Shown: positions 1 through 12,097 of the stretch, in pieces
Layout of the letters: every line of letters starts with the position of its first letter
Position numbering within the stretch: the first letter of the stretch is position 1
Assembly (NCBI GenBank): GCA_037127255.1
Contig: JBANSL010000009.1
Span: forward strand, 28,030,475 to 28,094,474
Reading direction: 5' to 3'
Origin: Persicaria tinctoria
Lineage: Eukaryota; Streptophyta; Magnoliopsida; Caryophyllales; Polygonaceae
DNA length: 64,000 nucleotides
Notes under the pieces: model-generated
Told to the model about the DNA's origin: nothing
The model's input: the letters and a program-made list of their open reading frames with translations, nothing else
Database searches by the model: none
Position numbers and translations under genes: made by a program

Positions 1-13
1 AAAATGAAATCTA

Positions 14-1764
<1,751 letters not shown>

Positions 1765-2721
1765 CTAACATCACAAACAAAGACCATTCAAACAAGTTTT
1801 CAAATAAAAATAATGAATTTCTCATGAATATGGTGAACATTACCTTTGTCGAAGACAAAGCTAGAGCACCTGATGTCAATACCTCACATAAGAAGAACGT
1901 TGCATCTGAAAAACAAGGGAAACATAATAATGTCAATAATTCACACCAGAGAATGGTGCATAATTCATTTACTGCCACAATAAACCTGACTCTCACACCA
2001 TAGAATTTCATTCAGTTACCAACTTATGATCAAGTCAGCACATACTAATGAGGGATGACAAATTCTCCTAGAACTGCCACCCTGTCAAATAAAAGGGACA
2101 CTGCATAAGAATAAGCTTAAATCACTGTTAACGGTTCTTCAATAAATTTTTGCAACATGAATGTCAACATGAGAGATAAAAATTTATGAAATAATAAACA
2201 TGTCTGGTTACATTGCTACCTGCTAGTACTACAGACTAAATTTTACAAGTAATGATAAGTCACAAAAAGACATAAATTTAATCCACTTTGTCCAATCTGA
2301 AAGGTTTATATAAGTAATAAGATTAAGCCTTGGTGTGACTAAGAAGCACCCTCCATGACAAAATGGAGTTACCCTTTGCAGGGAGTCAAGGTGCTGTTAT
2401 CCCCTAAGAAAAGACAACAAGTGATGATAAGGCAGTTGTAACTAAGTTGTTCAAGACCACTAAATTAGTGTTCAAAATTCAAAGCAAAAAGAAACCAGCT
2501 TCAAAAACAAAAACATTCTCATTTTTAGTTTAACATTACAACTACTCATTGGAGGTTGAATACAGTGAAAAGATGTCATCATATCTTCAGGCTTAAAAAA
2601 ACAGAAACATTCTCATTTTTGCAAGATGCAAGGAGGAACCAAGAGAAAGCGAACCTTGAATTGCTTAATCCAAGTTTATAAAACCTCATAGGCATTAGCT
2701 CTAATTTCACAAGGATTATAG

Positions 2722-4232
2722 AATGTCCCTCCTTATATCTGAAACAAATTTAAACACTGGATCAAGTTTTTATTTTATATGGCATATATTCATTCATAGG
2801 CATGATTAATGAAGGTTTTCAACATAGCAACGTTTTTTTTTAATTAAAGGTGAAAGATATTACTCACCTTCCACAACCAACAAAACCACATATCACACAC
2901 ATCCATAAGTTCTCAGATGTTTGACAGATGAAACAAATTGACTTTTCAGGTTGCTGTTGGCAATAACGGCATACCTGCAAAAAAAAATTGAAAGAAATAA
3001 ATGACTATGCCGTGTAGAACATTGTAACTCTCTCATCACAGTAGACTTCTTTAGAACAGAGTGGAGAGAATATGTAATAAAGATAAGTACCAATTCAAAT
3101 TAAGTGAAGTGCCAGAAGATAGAATGTAAGGTAAATGATGGCATAAACCCTCTAAACCCAATTATACAAAAAAAAAAAGGTGCAAGAAAGATAACATGTG
3201 AGAAACTAAATAGTATAAAAGCATATAGAAACAAATGGGCAAAAGTATTATCTAATAAAACACATTTTTATTAGAACAATTTCATATTTCATACTTATTA
3301 ACTTATAAATGGATGCTTCTCCTCGACTTACAGGACAAGATGAATCTGTCCAGTGTGAGATGCACGAGCAATGGAAAGAATGATTGCAGATGGTTGTAAG
3401 GATCCCTCCACTGTCTTGGTCCAACACTTCTGCAATAGCGAAAGGGGGACTGAGATCTGAAAAAGATGCAAAGAGATCGGGGATAACAAATGGAAAAACG
3501 TAAACACTAGATTGTAATTTGTAATGAATGCTTGACTGGAGCTGTTTTCAAAGTAGTGATTTACTGCCAGGTCTTAAAAAATCAATCAAATATGACCAGT
3601 TTCGTATATTTCATAACTGGAAAATTCCATAAGAGTTCAATATAAAGTTATGGCAAATGGACACGCACCAAGGCATACTGGACAATTAGGCTGCTCCGAA
3701 GAGTTCAAGACAGAACCATGTGCAAGTTCAATAGAGCCCGTGTAAAGAACGTCAATCAAGAATAGCATGTTACATGTCTCCACCTAGATACAAGCTCAAC
3801 AAAGAATGGTGAAAGTATAAGAAGCAGATATACAACCACATATACAATCTACGTGATTATCTTAAACAATATATTCTAAGAAACAAACCTCAAGTGAAGA
3901 AAATTTTTTCCCATTAAAATGCTTGTAGAAATTATCAGCAGAGTCCTGACCATCAAATCTAATCAATACACTATAGCGGTCATCCATATCATTGATCCTG
4001 CAAAAATACCCAACAGAGAAGATATGACCTCATTCAGTAACCAAAGACAAGGAAGAGAGCTTCAATTATAAGAACTAATCAGGTAAGAAATGCCAATGCA
4101 TCTTCTAAAACCCCACCTCACAACTCGCATCTCCTGCATATGTTGAATGAATGAGCCACAGAACTGACAGAAATCAGCATATGTCATATGATTTGGCACC
4201 CCTAGAACACACACTAGAGGCTTTCTTTCAAC
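2722..4232 (-). pseudogene. BRAP2 RING ZnF-UBP protein (BRIZ-like) gene fragment, five full exons plus a broken sixth
   Basis: Exons at 4117-4232, 3889-3997, 3669-3783, 3332-3429 and 2868-2974, plus the start of one at 2738, match the plant BRIZ ubiquitin ligases (BRCA1-associated protein 2 family). In order they encode the BRAP2 domain (KPLVCVLGVPNHMTYADFCQ, then INDMDDRYSVLIRFDGQDSA), a RING finger (CPVCLE at the exon junction, then CNHSFHCSCISHW and SSCP/VC) and the first half of a UBP zinc finger (CFICQTSENLWMCVICGFVG). Splice phases fit throughout: 116, 109, 115, 98 and 107 bases join without a frameshift. The sixth exon begins YKEGHS as expected, then the match stops near 2722 in mid-exon. 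The rest of the UBP finger, the coiled coil and the N-terminal exon are missing. The truncated product would keep the RING; whether it is transcribed is unknown. Confidence 0.8.
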
Positions 4233-5251
4233 CTAAATATCACGAAAACAAGGTTAGTTTTCTCAGATAAAGTAATCTCAAAGAGAAAATGTTTGGATGC
4301 ACTAAATTGTAATTCTGCAATTCGATATCTTTAATTCTACCTCTTCTCCTCTGCCATTAAATTCTAATTTCAATTAAAAGTTACAATGATGAATACTCTG
4401 CTAATTCCTCTTTCATTTAAATGTTGATAAACACAATCAAAACTCTATTCTAATCCACAAAAGTATTCCCATCAACATGAATACATTCCAATCAAAACTC
4501 CAATCCATTCTATGGAATCTCTATATGCTATGCTGGTAAATGTAATCTCACAGAAAAAAGTCTGATCACCAACCCATTCCACGAGATAGTATACTTTTTC
4601 CTCTTTGGACACAGAGGATAAAGAAACAAAACACATAGAACTTGCAATCACTTTGACGTTTACAGACAAGATGAACTTTGTAAAAACCCTAGAAATGTGC
4701 TCTTTACAAAATCAGATCCAGATTTCATTTTCAACTAAACCAAAATTCCAAAAATCTAGAGAGAAGAACGGGAATACCTTATTTGAACTTCCGACTTCGG
4801 TATCAACCTAAACTGCGAAAACAAATCTCCAATATGTGGAGATTTCGACTGGCGCAGAAAGGAAAACGAAGAGCAAGGGAGATGGCGAAGCGAGATGGCG
4901 AAGTTGAAGCTCTGTTGAGTCGGCGGGAGAGACGGTTTAGAACGAATTCATCTCAACGAGGTTTAGCTCGCCGGAGAGACGAAACGCGGCGGTTAAGGGA
5001 CTACATGAAGGTCAGAAGGGCGGAATCTGAGACGAAACGCCCCGATCTGATTATCGAATCCTCCATTGAGAGGAAATGGAGGATTCAAGCGTCAAGAAGA
5101 GCCATTAGATTTCAAAGCAAATCTCATATCTCAGATTTTCTGGGTGGAAGGAGAGGCATTAGATCGATTTGGAGATGTCGGGATTAGGGATGGCTAGGAT
5201 TTCGTGGATTCGGCTCTCGAAGGATTCTCACCTTCCGTGAGAGAGAGAGAG
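4233..5251. other. upstream part of the captured region, no recognised exon
   Basis: This lies upstream of the BRIZ-like exons on the minus strand. The part at 4800-5240 is richer in G and C and resembles a plant 5' untranslated region: on the minus strand a possible donor follows at about 4778 (AAG/GTATTC). A 134-codon arginine-rich open frame on the plus strand (4783-5187) has no family resemblance that I recognise and is probably a by-product of the composition. I could not find the N-terminal BRIZ exon here. Confidence 0.3.
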
Positions 5252-5460
5252 AGGTGAAAAAGGTTAAGTAGGCATTGTTTTAATTTATTTTTTTAGTTGA
5301 TCAAATCGACGCTTTTAAGCGTCTATAAAGATGCCAATTTCGACACCCAAAGATGTCGAAAATTTTCGACGCTTTACAGTGTCGGAAGCGTCGAAAATTT
5401 TCGACGAAGATAAAAAGCGTCGGGACATTAGCGTTGGTAATTCACATTTTTCTCGTAGTG
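5252..5460 (-). repeat. CACTA terminal inverted repeat and subterminal repeats
   Basis: The terminus at 5460 is followed, inward on the minus strand, by several copies of GCGTCG or its complement. These include two palindromic blocks built on TCGAAAATTTTCGA (near 5357-5370 and 5393-5406). Subterminal repeats of this kind bind the transposase in known CACTA elements. The inner border is approximate. Confidence 0.65.
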
Positions 5461-5685
5461 ATATGGTGTATCATTCCTAGTGCGGTCCCGTTCGACACAT
5501 ACGAGATCTATCCACGTATCATCCGATATTCTATATGTCCATCTCATCGTGGTTAAAAAATCTATCATTTTACCATGAGTTATTTTATAAATATTTGACC
5601 TTAAATTATTTTGTCTTTAGTCATTAAGATTGATTATTTTTATTTTAGTTCATTATATCTAATGATAAGATTTCACTATTATATA

Positions 5686-5902
5686 CTCCCTCCGTTAATT
5701 AAAACATGTTGTTTTAGACATTTGCACATTTTTTAAGAAAGCAAATAAAAGCAAACAAAAATACACTTATACCTTTAATTATTACTTTACTTTTTCACTT
5801 TATTGAAAACTAAAACTAACAAATCATTAATTATTACAAGGGCAATTTTGGAAAATGAACATCAAAATACCTAAAACGACATGTTTTTCTTAACGGATGG
5901 AG
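5686..5902. mobile_element. Stowaway-like MITE, 217 bp
   Basis: The left end starts CTCCCTCCGTTAAT and the right end is its imperfect inverted repeat, ending TTAACGGATGGAG. TA dinucleotides flank both ends (5684-5685 and 5903-5904), the expected target duplication of Tc1/mariner-derived Stowaway elements. The interior is AT-rich and non-coding. Confidence 0.8.
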
Positions 5903-5916
5903 TATTTCTTAGACAA

Positions 5917-5990
5917 CCATTCCGGAATGGCTCACCGGAAAGGACTTGTGGGTAGTACACATAGATCCCCGGTTCGAACCCCGGAATGGC
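5917..5990 (+). ncRNA. tRNA-like sequence (tRNA-derived, not a normal tRNA)
   Basis: A 7-base acceptor-type pairing CCATTCC/GGAATGG encloses an A-box-like segment (TGGCTCACCGG) and a B-box (GGTTCGAACCC). The middle hairpin TGTG/CACA has a 7-base loop, but the universal T33 position is not met. No oligo-T terminator follows closely. It is probably a tRNA-derived relic such as a SINE head. It shares its architecture with the sequences at 30391 and 31424. Confidence 0.45.
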
Positions 5991-6529
5991 CGCTCTTTAT
6001 TTACTTATTCAAGGAATATTTCTTAGATCCTTTGAAATGAAATAATCTAATATTTATCAAAGGTCGGATATTCAAAGAAAGTATAACAACGGGCAATTCA
6101 GCCCAACAAATAATAAAACAAATAAGAACTATCGGATAAATATGAGTGAGGAGAAAATAACAATAAATTCTCAAAATTGATAACCATTGCATGGAAAATG
6201 GCCATTAGAATAACATGAGATGAAAAGGTTGTACATTACATAATACATCCTCATAATAACTCTAGACACAGCTACATATAATTGTCCATGGATAAAGACG
6301 GGCTTCGGTAGGAATGGTGCTCAGCAACAATCAAATTCAAACAAAAACGTTTAATAAATGAGAAGATTAAATATGCAAAAACATCACGAAACAAAGATCA
6401 AGAAGAGGAGAAATTGTGTATTCGAAAGCGATGGAAAAGGCCTTTACGGATGACCTTGAGTGTGACCTTTACATAATCCCATCTCATATGCTAATAAAAT
6501 GAAAATGAACATGAATTGTTGCGACTTGC
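5991..6529. other. no recognised feature
   Basis: AT-rich sequence. I see no coding signal or repeat structure, only short open frames without family resemblance. Confidence 0.4.
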
Positions 6530-7074
6530 CTACTCTAAAAGTTCTTGATACATTAGTTCATAATCATCTCTCACATGCTTGGGGTGCCATATGGCTATCA
6601 CCCTCCTCATGGTTCTCATCACAACTGCTACGCTAGTAGGATCCAGAGCTTGCACTATAAAACAAAGAGCACGATTCAATCACTTTAGTCGAGTAAAGCA
6701 GAAAAAGGGAATGATAAGTTTTCGATGCTAATTAGTTGTGTGCATACCTCAGCATTGAAGCACACCATGTGGAGCCCTATGATGCCTTCTTTGACACAAT
6801 CCACAATCCTACGGTTGAGGGACATACATGAATCTTAGATGTGAGTAAAACCGAAAGGATATATTGTGGTAAAAATAAAAATTTATAGAGATTTGAATAC
6901 TTCTTCCGCATAGTGTGTAGTTGGGTGAGTCCATATGGCTCAAAATAACTTGGGATCAACATAAAATCAACATCAACATTGATATTGTGTGCCATGATGC
7001 CACTCCTCTAGTCTTGTTGGGTAAAAGGCTTTGAGCTCCTTGATTTGTCTCTCAAATTGCTTTTTTCCAGTCCC
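6530..7074 (-). pseudogene. granule-bound starch synthase-like gene fragment
   Basis: Three minus-strand blocks read as the C-terminal glycosyltransferase (GT5) part of a starch synthase. From 7074 one frame gives GTGKKQFERQIKELKAFYP; after a frameshift near 6990 another gives VDFMLIPSYFEPYGLTQLH, in which FEP-Y-GLTQLH corresponds to the conserved FEPCGLxQL catalytic motif. An exon with good splice borders at 6748-6808 encodes IVDCVKEGIIGLHMVCFNAE, matching the VDTVKEGxTGFHM segment. A last block (about 6530-6655) encodes ALDPTSVAVVMRTMRRVIAI and ends in a stop. The key cysteine is replaced, the frame is shifted and upstream exons are absent. It is a decayed copy; the distinction from other starch synthase classes is not firm. 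Confidence 0.65.
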
Positions 7075-9380
7075 CTAAAGTGTCCGTAGGACCTAGAACT
7101 ATTGGAAGCATCAATTTAAGGAGATTATGAGAGGAAAAGAAAGAAAAATAAATAGCCAACATTCATCTAAAAAAGGAAAGAGATTAACCATTGGTATTTG
7201 GTACCTTTGCATCCTTGTGGATTCCCCCAAGTTTGTACATGCATTTGAAGGAGCAAGGTAGAGCAGCAGTGTACGAATCATTCGCGATAAACAAAATTCT
7301 CTCCCAAATTAACCATTTCGGATAATATTATTCAAGAGTTATAACTTATATGTGGTAAAATCTATACATATCTAGTATACATTTAGAGATATATGTTGCG
7401 ATTAGTAAAGAGAAGCTATAATTTATTTGCGTTCGGAAGAAAGTCACAAACCATATGGTTCTAAGATGAATTTATTGCTGAGCAAGAAGCCTCAATTCCT
7501 CCAATGCTACCTGAATTCAAAGACCACATGAGATAAATTAATTGAGAGATCAATACATTATATAGATCCATTTGCATACAGGTAAAACAAAGATGTAGCC
7601 TAATATTTTATTTTTATTTACAATAATATTATAGCTAATTGAGGTCTTGGAAATCAAAGAAATAAGCTACACAAAAGGCATTTAATATGATCTTATTCAG
7701 ATTACAATTTGACTTTTGAAGCCGCTGCCACCAATGAAAAGTTAGCTCAAGAATGGAATTGAAATTCTATGTGCCTAAAACCCACACATTTCGTATTTCT
7801 CTTTAGTAAATTGCATTTTGCTCAAGAATCAAAGATGTAAGCTTGCATGATGCATTAATATCCTTAAAACAACTTCAGAAATGGTGAAATATCTAGTTGT
7901 CCTTTAGTAATTAAGAAGAGATAACCCTCATCTGTACCAACATATTCACTTGATATGAACTGAAGAATGTCTTAATTCTTACAATTAAAGATCAGGTGCA
8001 AGTACTATGACAAAATTTCTCTTAATCTAGAGCTACTAAGGGATGAGTCTAATTCTCAATATGATATTCTCATTCGGGTGGAGTTATGGGAAATAGTGCC
8101 AATTTTGAAGTCATTGAGCTAATGTTAAGCTAATACATTGATTCTATTAAGAAAGAGGCAGAAAACCTGGCCTACAAATTGGTCAGTCTCACCGGCTATA
8201 GAAAGAACTTCTTTTCTCGAATCCAGTTGTGCATTCTACAATGGATGAACTGATAAGGTCCTTTTCCTATCGGCAATTTTATTGTCTGGCACACTCCCAT
8301 GCCAAATCTGCAGGGGAAACACATTCTTTTAGTCAGCAGACTAAAGAGTGAAAGGGTTTAAATGGATAATAACTTCAAGAAACTAAGAAACATTGCAAGT
8401 TAAAAAATCTCTATATCCACCTCCTTTGAAGACAAGCTTCTATAAGCAACCAATTTTAATGCTGTGAAATTACAAAAAGAAAAGAGAAAACAAAGCCAGG
8501 ATTGGAAACAAAATAATAAGAAAAATGTCAAGCTGATTCTACTTGTAGGAATATAGGAAACCAAGTTAAAGCTAAAAAAGGAAGCATCAATTGAAAACAT
8601 TACAAAATTCACATAGGTTCTAATCAAGAGGATCAAACCCTAAACCTGTAAAAAAATGTAGAGTTGATAATTAAGCCTAAATGTCACTTGCATCACATTC
8701 TCGTAAAACCTGCAAGCTGATAGCCTGTATAAAAATGTAGAGTTGACAGCCTAAACATAATCAAGATGATCAAATATTCAATTAAAACCATAATCTAAAG
8801 CCTAAAGATGATCATATAAATTTTACAAGCAATATAGACAAGGACACAAGGTAGATATTTTTTCAAGAGATAGCATAAATAAAAATCAAATTAAAACACT
8901 TTCCCTGTCAACACAATTCGATGGAGCACAAAATGGAGTAGATGAATTGCTTTACAATATACATATATGTGGATATATGCCATCCCTGTGTAATTACCAT
9001 TTGGCTCTAGACTTCTAGTCTTTTCTTTCCAGCTATTTCAAAACTATCATGACAGTTGTTACAATTGTTACAACTTACAAGTAACCAATCACTAAAATGG
9101 TTCTAAATGAATTGCCACTTTGTTTACGAGGTCCTCTTACCCAGATAGCCCAAATGCAAGAAGAAATTGACCATCAATTGGTGGCAAATTTCAATTGATT
9201 CAAAATTTTGTTTTGATATTACCGCACATAAAATTCACAAACCCTAGGTATTTCCAATCCATAATCAATTATAGAGGGAGAATCGTAAATTTGTGAAAAT
9301 CAGATTAGGGTTGACAATTAGAACAATGAAGAGAGCAAAGAGAAAGAAAGAGCACCTGTGTCCCAATCGATGAAGTCTAC
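7075..9380. other. no recognised gene; AT-rich decayed sequence
   Basis: I found no family match on either strand. Open frames are short and scattered. Some minus-strand stretches (for example 8160-8320) could be exon relics, but nothing supports a product. Confidence 0.35.
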
Positions 9381-10600
9381 ATGGAACAAAGTTTAATCAC
9401 CGCCACATCATGCTGCCCTAATTGCCCGTCCGCTACAACTCTTGCGCCAACCAAATTGGCAATTCGCCTCCATCCAAGCGCCGCCCCGATTGGTAGTCCT
9501 CCTTCAAGTCCACCACCTTCGCGCTGGGCCTATTCTCGGACCTCCACCACCCTCGCGCCGGGTCGGGCCGCCTCCCAGATCACCGATCCACCAACACCCT
9601 TGCGCAGCGCCTCCGCCCCAATTGACCACCTCCGCCACCGAAACGGACAAGATCTCCTACGTACCCACAATACTTCTTCCTTGTGTTCTTCAGTTAGATC
9701 TTCACCTCTCCCGCTCGGAACCCTATCCTCGCCTCCACATTCTGGCCATCATCCCTTGAGCCGCCTACCTTTTCCCCTGTTCACTGGTGCTCTCAACCGC
9801 CCCCAAAAGAGAAGGAGAGAGAAGTGCAGAAACGGGGTGGATCGATCGTGGGAGAGAGGGTAGATGAGGAGACCGTTCTAGAGGAAGAAAAGAGGGGGGG
9901 GGGGGGGAAGAAAAAAAAAATCAAAGAGAGCTCACGTGGATAGTCTGGGAGAGTCCGCTTTAAGATATAGGAGGATTCTAAATTAATCCCGATGTCTCCT
10001 TGATCCTGATTGGACGGGTCCGGGATTGGGCCGGTGGAGATGCAGTGCCGACGTGGCACATGGGTGGCTTGCCGGTGGCTTTCTTTCAATGAATCTTTAG
10101 GGCCCTAAATAAGAGGTGCTGGCATGGATCTGACAACATTCCTATTTCCAATATGCATTCTTCAATTCCGGTGTTTCTAGACATTAGAGATCTCCTAATC
10201 CACCGGTATATTATAGGCATGGTCACGTATTACGGGTTACCGTGACTCTTTGGATCGCATCGAATTGGCAATCTGTTGAGTTGTTGATCCGTTGGATCTG
10301 GGTCAACAATTTGATGGGTTGATCGGGTGGGCGGGGCCGGGTTCAGATCAACCCTCTGATCGAGAACCGCTGACACGCCATGTCGCGAGCAATTTTTTTT
10401 AAAAAATTCGAATGTTGGAAACGAAATAGTCGTTGGGTGGGTTTCACAATTCACACTATAAATAACCTCATAATGTATTACATTATATATTTACACAGTT
10501 TATATAAAAGTTTCAAGAGGTACGTACTAAATTTCGACAAATCATGTCTAGCCGAGTCCGAAGAAGCGAGATTGATTCCAAAGTCGTATCTTCTAGCGAA
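9381..10600. other. GC-richer stretch with unrecognised open frames
   Basis: A proline/serine-rich plus-strand frame of 160 codons (9381-9863) overlaps two others in different frames. None resembles a known family, and the composition (CCTCC-rich) alone could keep the frames open. A run of 14 G residues lies at 9895-9908. The region might be a promoter and 5' leader of a lost minus-strand gene. Confidence 0.25.
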
Positions 10601-11854
10601 TTGAGAGATATCTCAGATGTCAGAGGCGTTGTATTTGTTGTTTGGTTTACTCAAATCTGACACAAGATGACGAAACTTTGTTGCGAAATGCAACTTTTGT
10701 TCACAACTTTCAAACATTCAGTATGCACTTGATATATATGTGGAAACTAGACACGTCATATCAAGGTGCGACACCTTGGGAAGCTTTATTTTTAGTTTTT
10801 TTTTTTTAAAAAAAACTAGCCATTGCTTAGTGAGGCCCACTTGGCCCGGTTGTTTTTGAAAAAAAATAGTTGTTAATCTGCTATAGGCTATATTCGGCCT
10901 ATAAAATGATTCTTATCCCATTCCATTTTTCTCATCCAAAATCCAAAATTCAAAATTACAATTTGTTAATTTCATCACGGCAGATAAATCTTGATGTGCA
11001 AATGATTTTCTCCGTGAAGATATATTCACGCGAAATTTCGAAAGGTAGGACATCGTGTCTGACTACTTTGAAGCGGTTTGATAGCATTGTGGATTTGTGG
11101 TCATATGTACAAGGTGAAGAACAATCTGGGCAGATATGAGAATTCAGAATAACATTTTGTCCATCGAATCCGAGCCTAACGATGGATTTGAGTCATATGG
11201 TATATTGGTCGGGGGCTCATTGGATGGCAGACTCATACAGACAATCTGATTCATATGTAAGCAGGGTAATTCATAACGAAGCTAAAAGAACTATGTAGTC
11301 TTTGATTCCTCTTCCCCCGAAGAATACATAGGCAACCGAGAAACTGGTTCAGTTCCTTCCCCCCCGCACCCCCCTCCAAACCCAAATTTGAAAGTTAATT
11401 ATCATTATTTTACGACTTTACGAAAAATATATAAACGAAACAATTTTTTTTCCCAAATTCGAAAACATTTAAAAAAAACACAAGACCGATGGGTCAACCC
11501 GAGGACTCGACCATTTTCGCCAAAGTCCCCAACTTGACGGGTCGATCCATTGATCCGCCGAGTGAAACGAACCCACCAACGTATCCATCTCTCCTCCCCT
11601 TTCGGGTTGACCTCACCTGCGACTGGCGTGTCGGACCTGTGGGCCTGTGGTCATGCCCAGTATATTCCCCTCCTACATTGCAGAAATATTTAAAGTACGA
11701 AATAATTTTTTTTATAAAATTTAAAAATTGTTTTCTATGGTAAATCATAATTATTTAATACTTTGATTTTTTTTTCAAAATGAAAAATTTCTTTTATAAG
11801 AATATATAATAAATATTATGATTAAACACAATTATTTTTTGAAATAAAAACAAA
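10601..11854. other. no recognised feature
   Basis: Unassigned sequence with short open frames, including one at 11489-11743 that is open on both strands. It becomes strongly AT-rich after 11690. No motif or repeat was identified. Confidence 0.3.
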
Positions 11855-12097
11855 CTAGTACAATTCCCGCGCCATGACGCGTTTTTTTAAAACTAAAATA
11901 TTATATATATAAATATTATAAAATATTGATAAATGTTAAGATAAAAATCATTAAAAAAAACTTTACAATAAATGTATCTTATAATTATCTCAGAAATATT
12001 TTTTTTTAAATCTTATGTAAAGTATAATACATAAATATAGATATTTGAAATTACTCTGTAATGATAATATCATTATAACATTATAACATTGTTTAAA

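Noticed and set aside
1848..1911. Exon-like segment with AG and GT borders between the AlaAT and BRIZ fragments
   Set aside because: It encodes about 21 residues that fit neither gene. Splice-like borders alone are not enough.
4783..5187. Arginine-rich plus-strand frame of 134 codons
   Set aside because: It lies antisense in the leader region of the captured BRIZ-like fragment. No recognisable domain; probably a compositional artefact.
9381..9863. Proline/serine-rich 160-codon frame
   Set aside because: It overlaps open frames in other phases in a CCTCC-rich stretch, and no family match was recognised.
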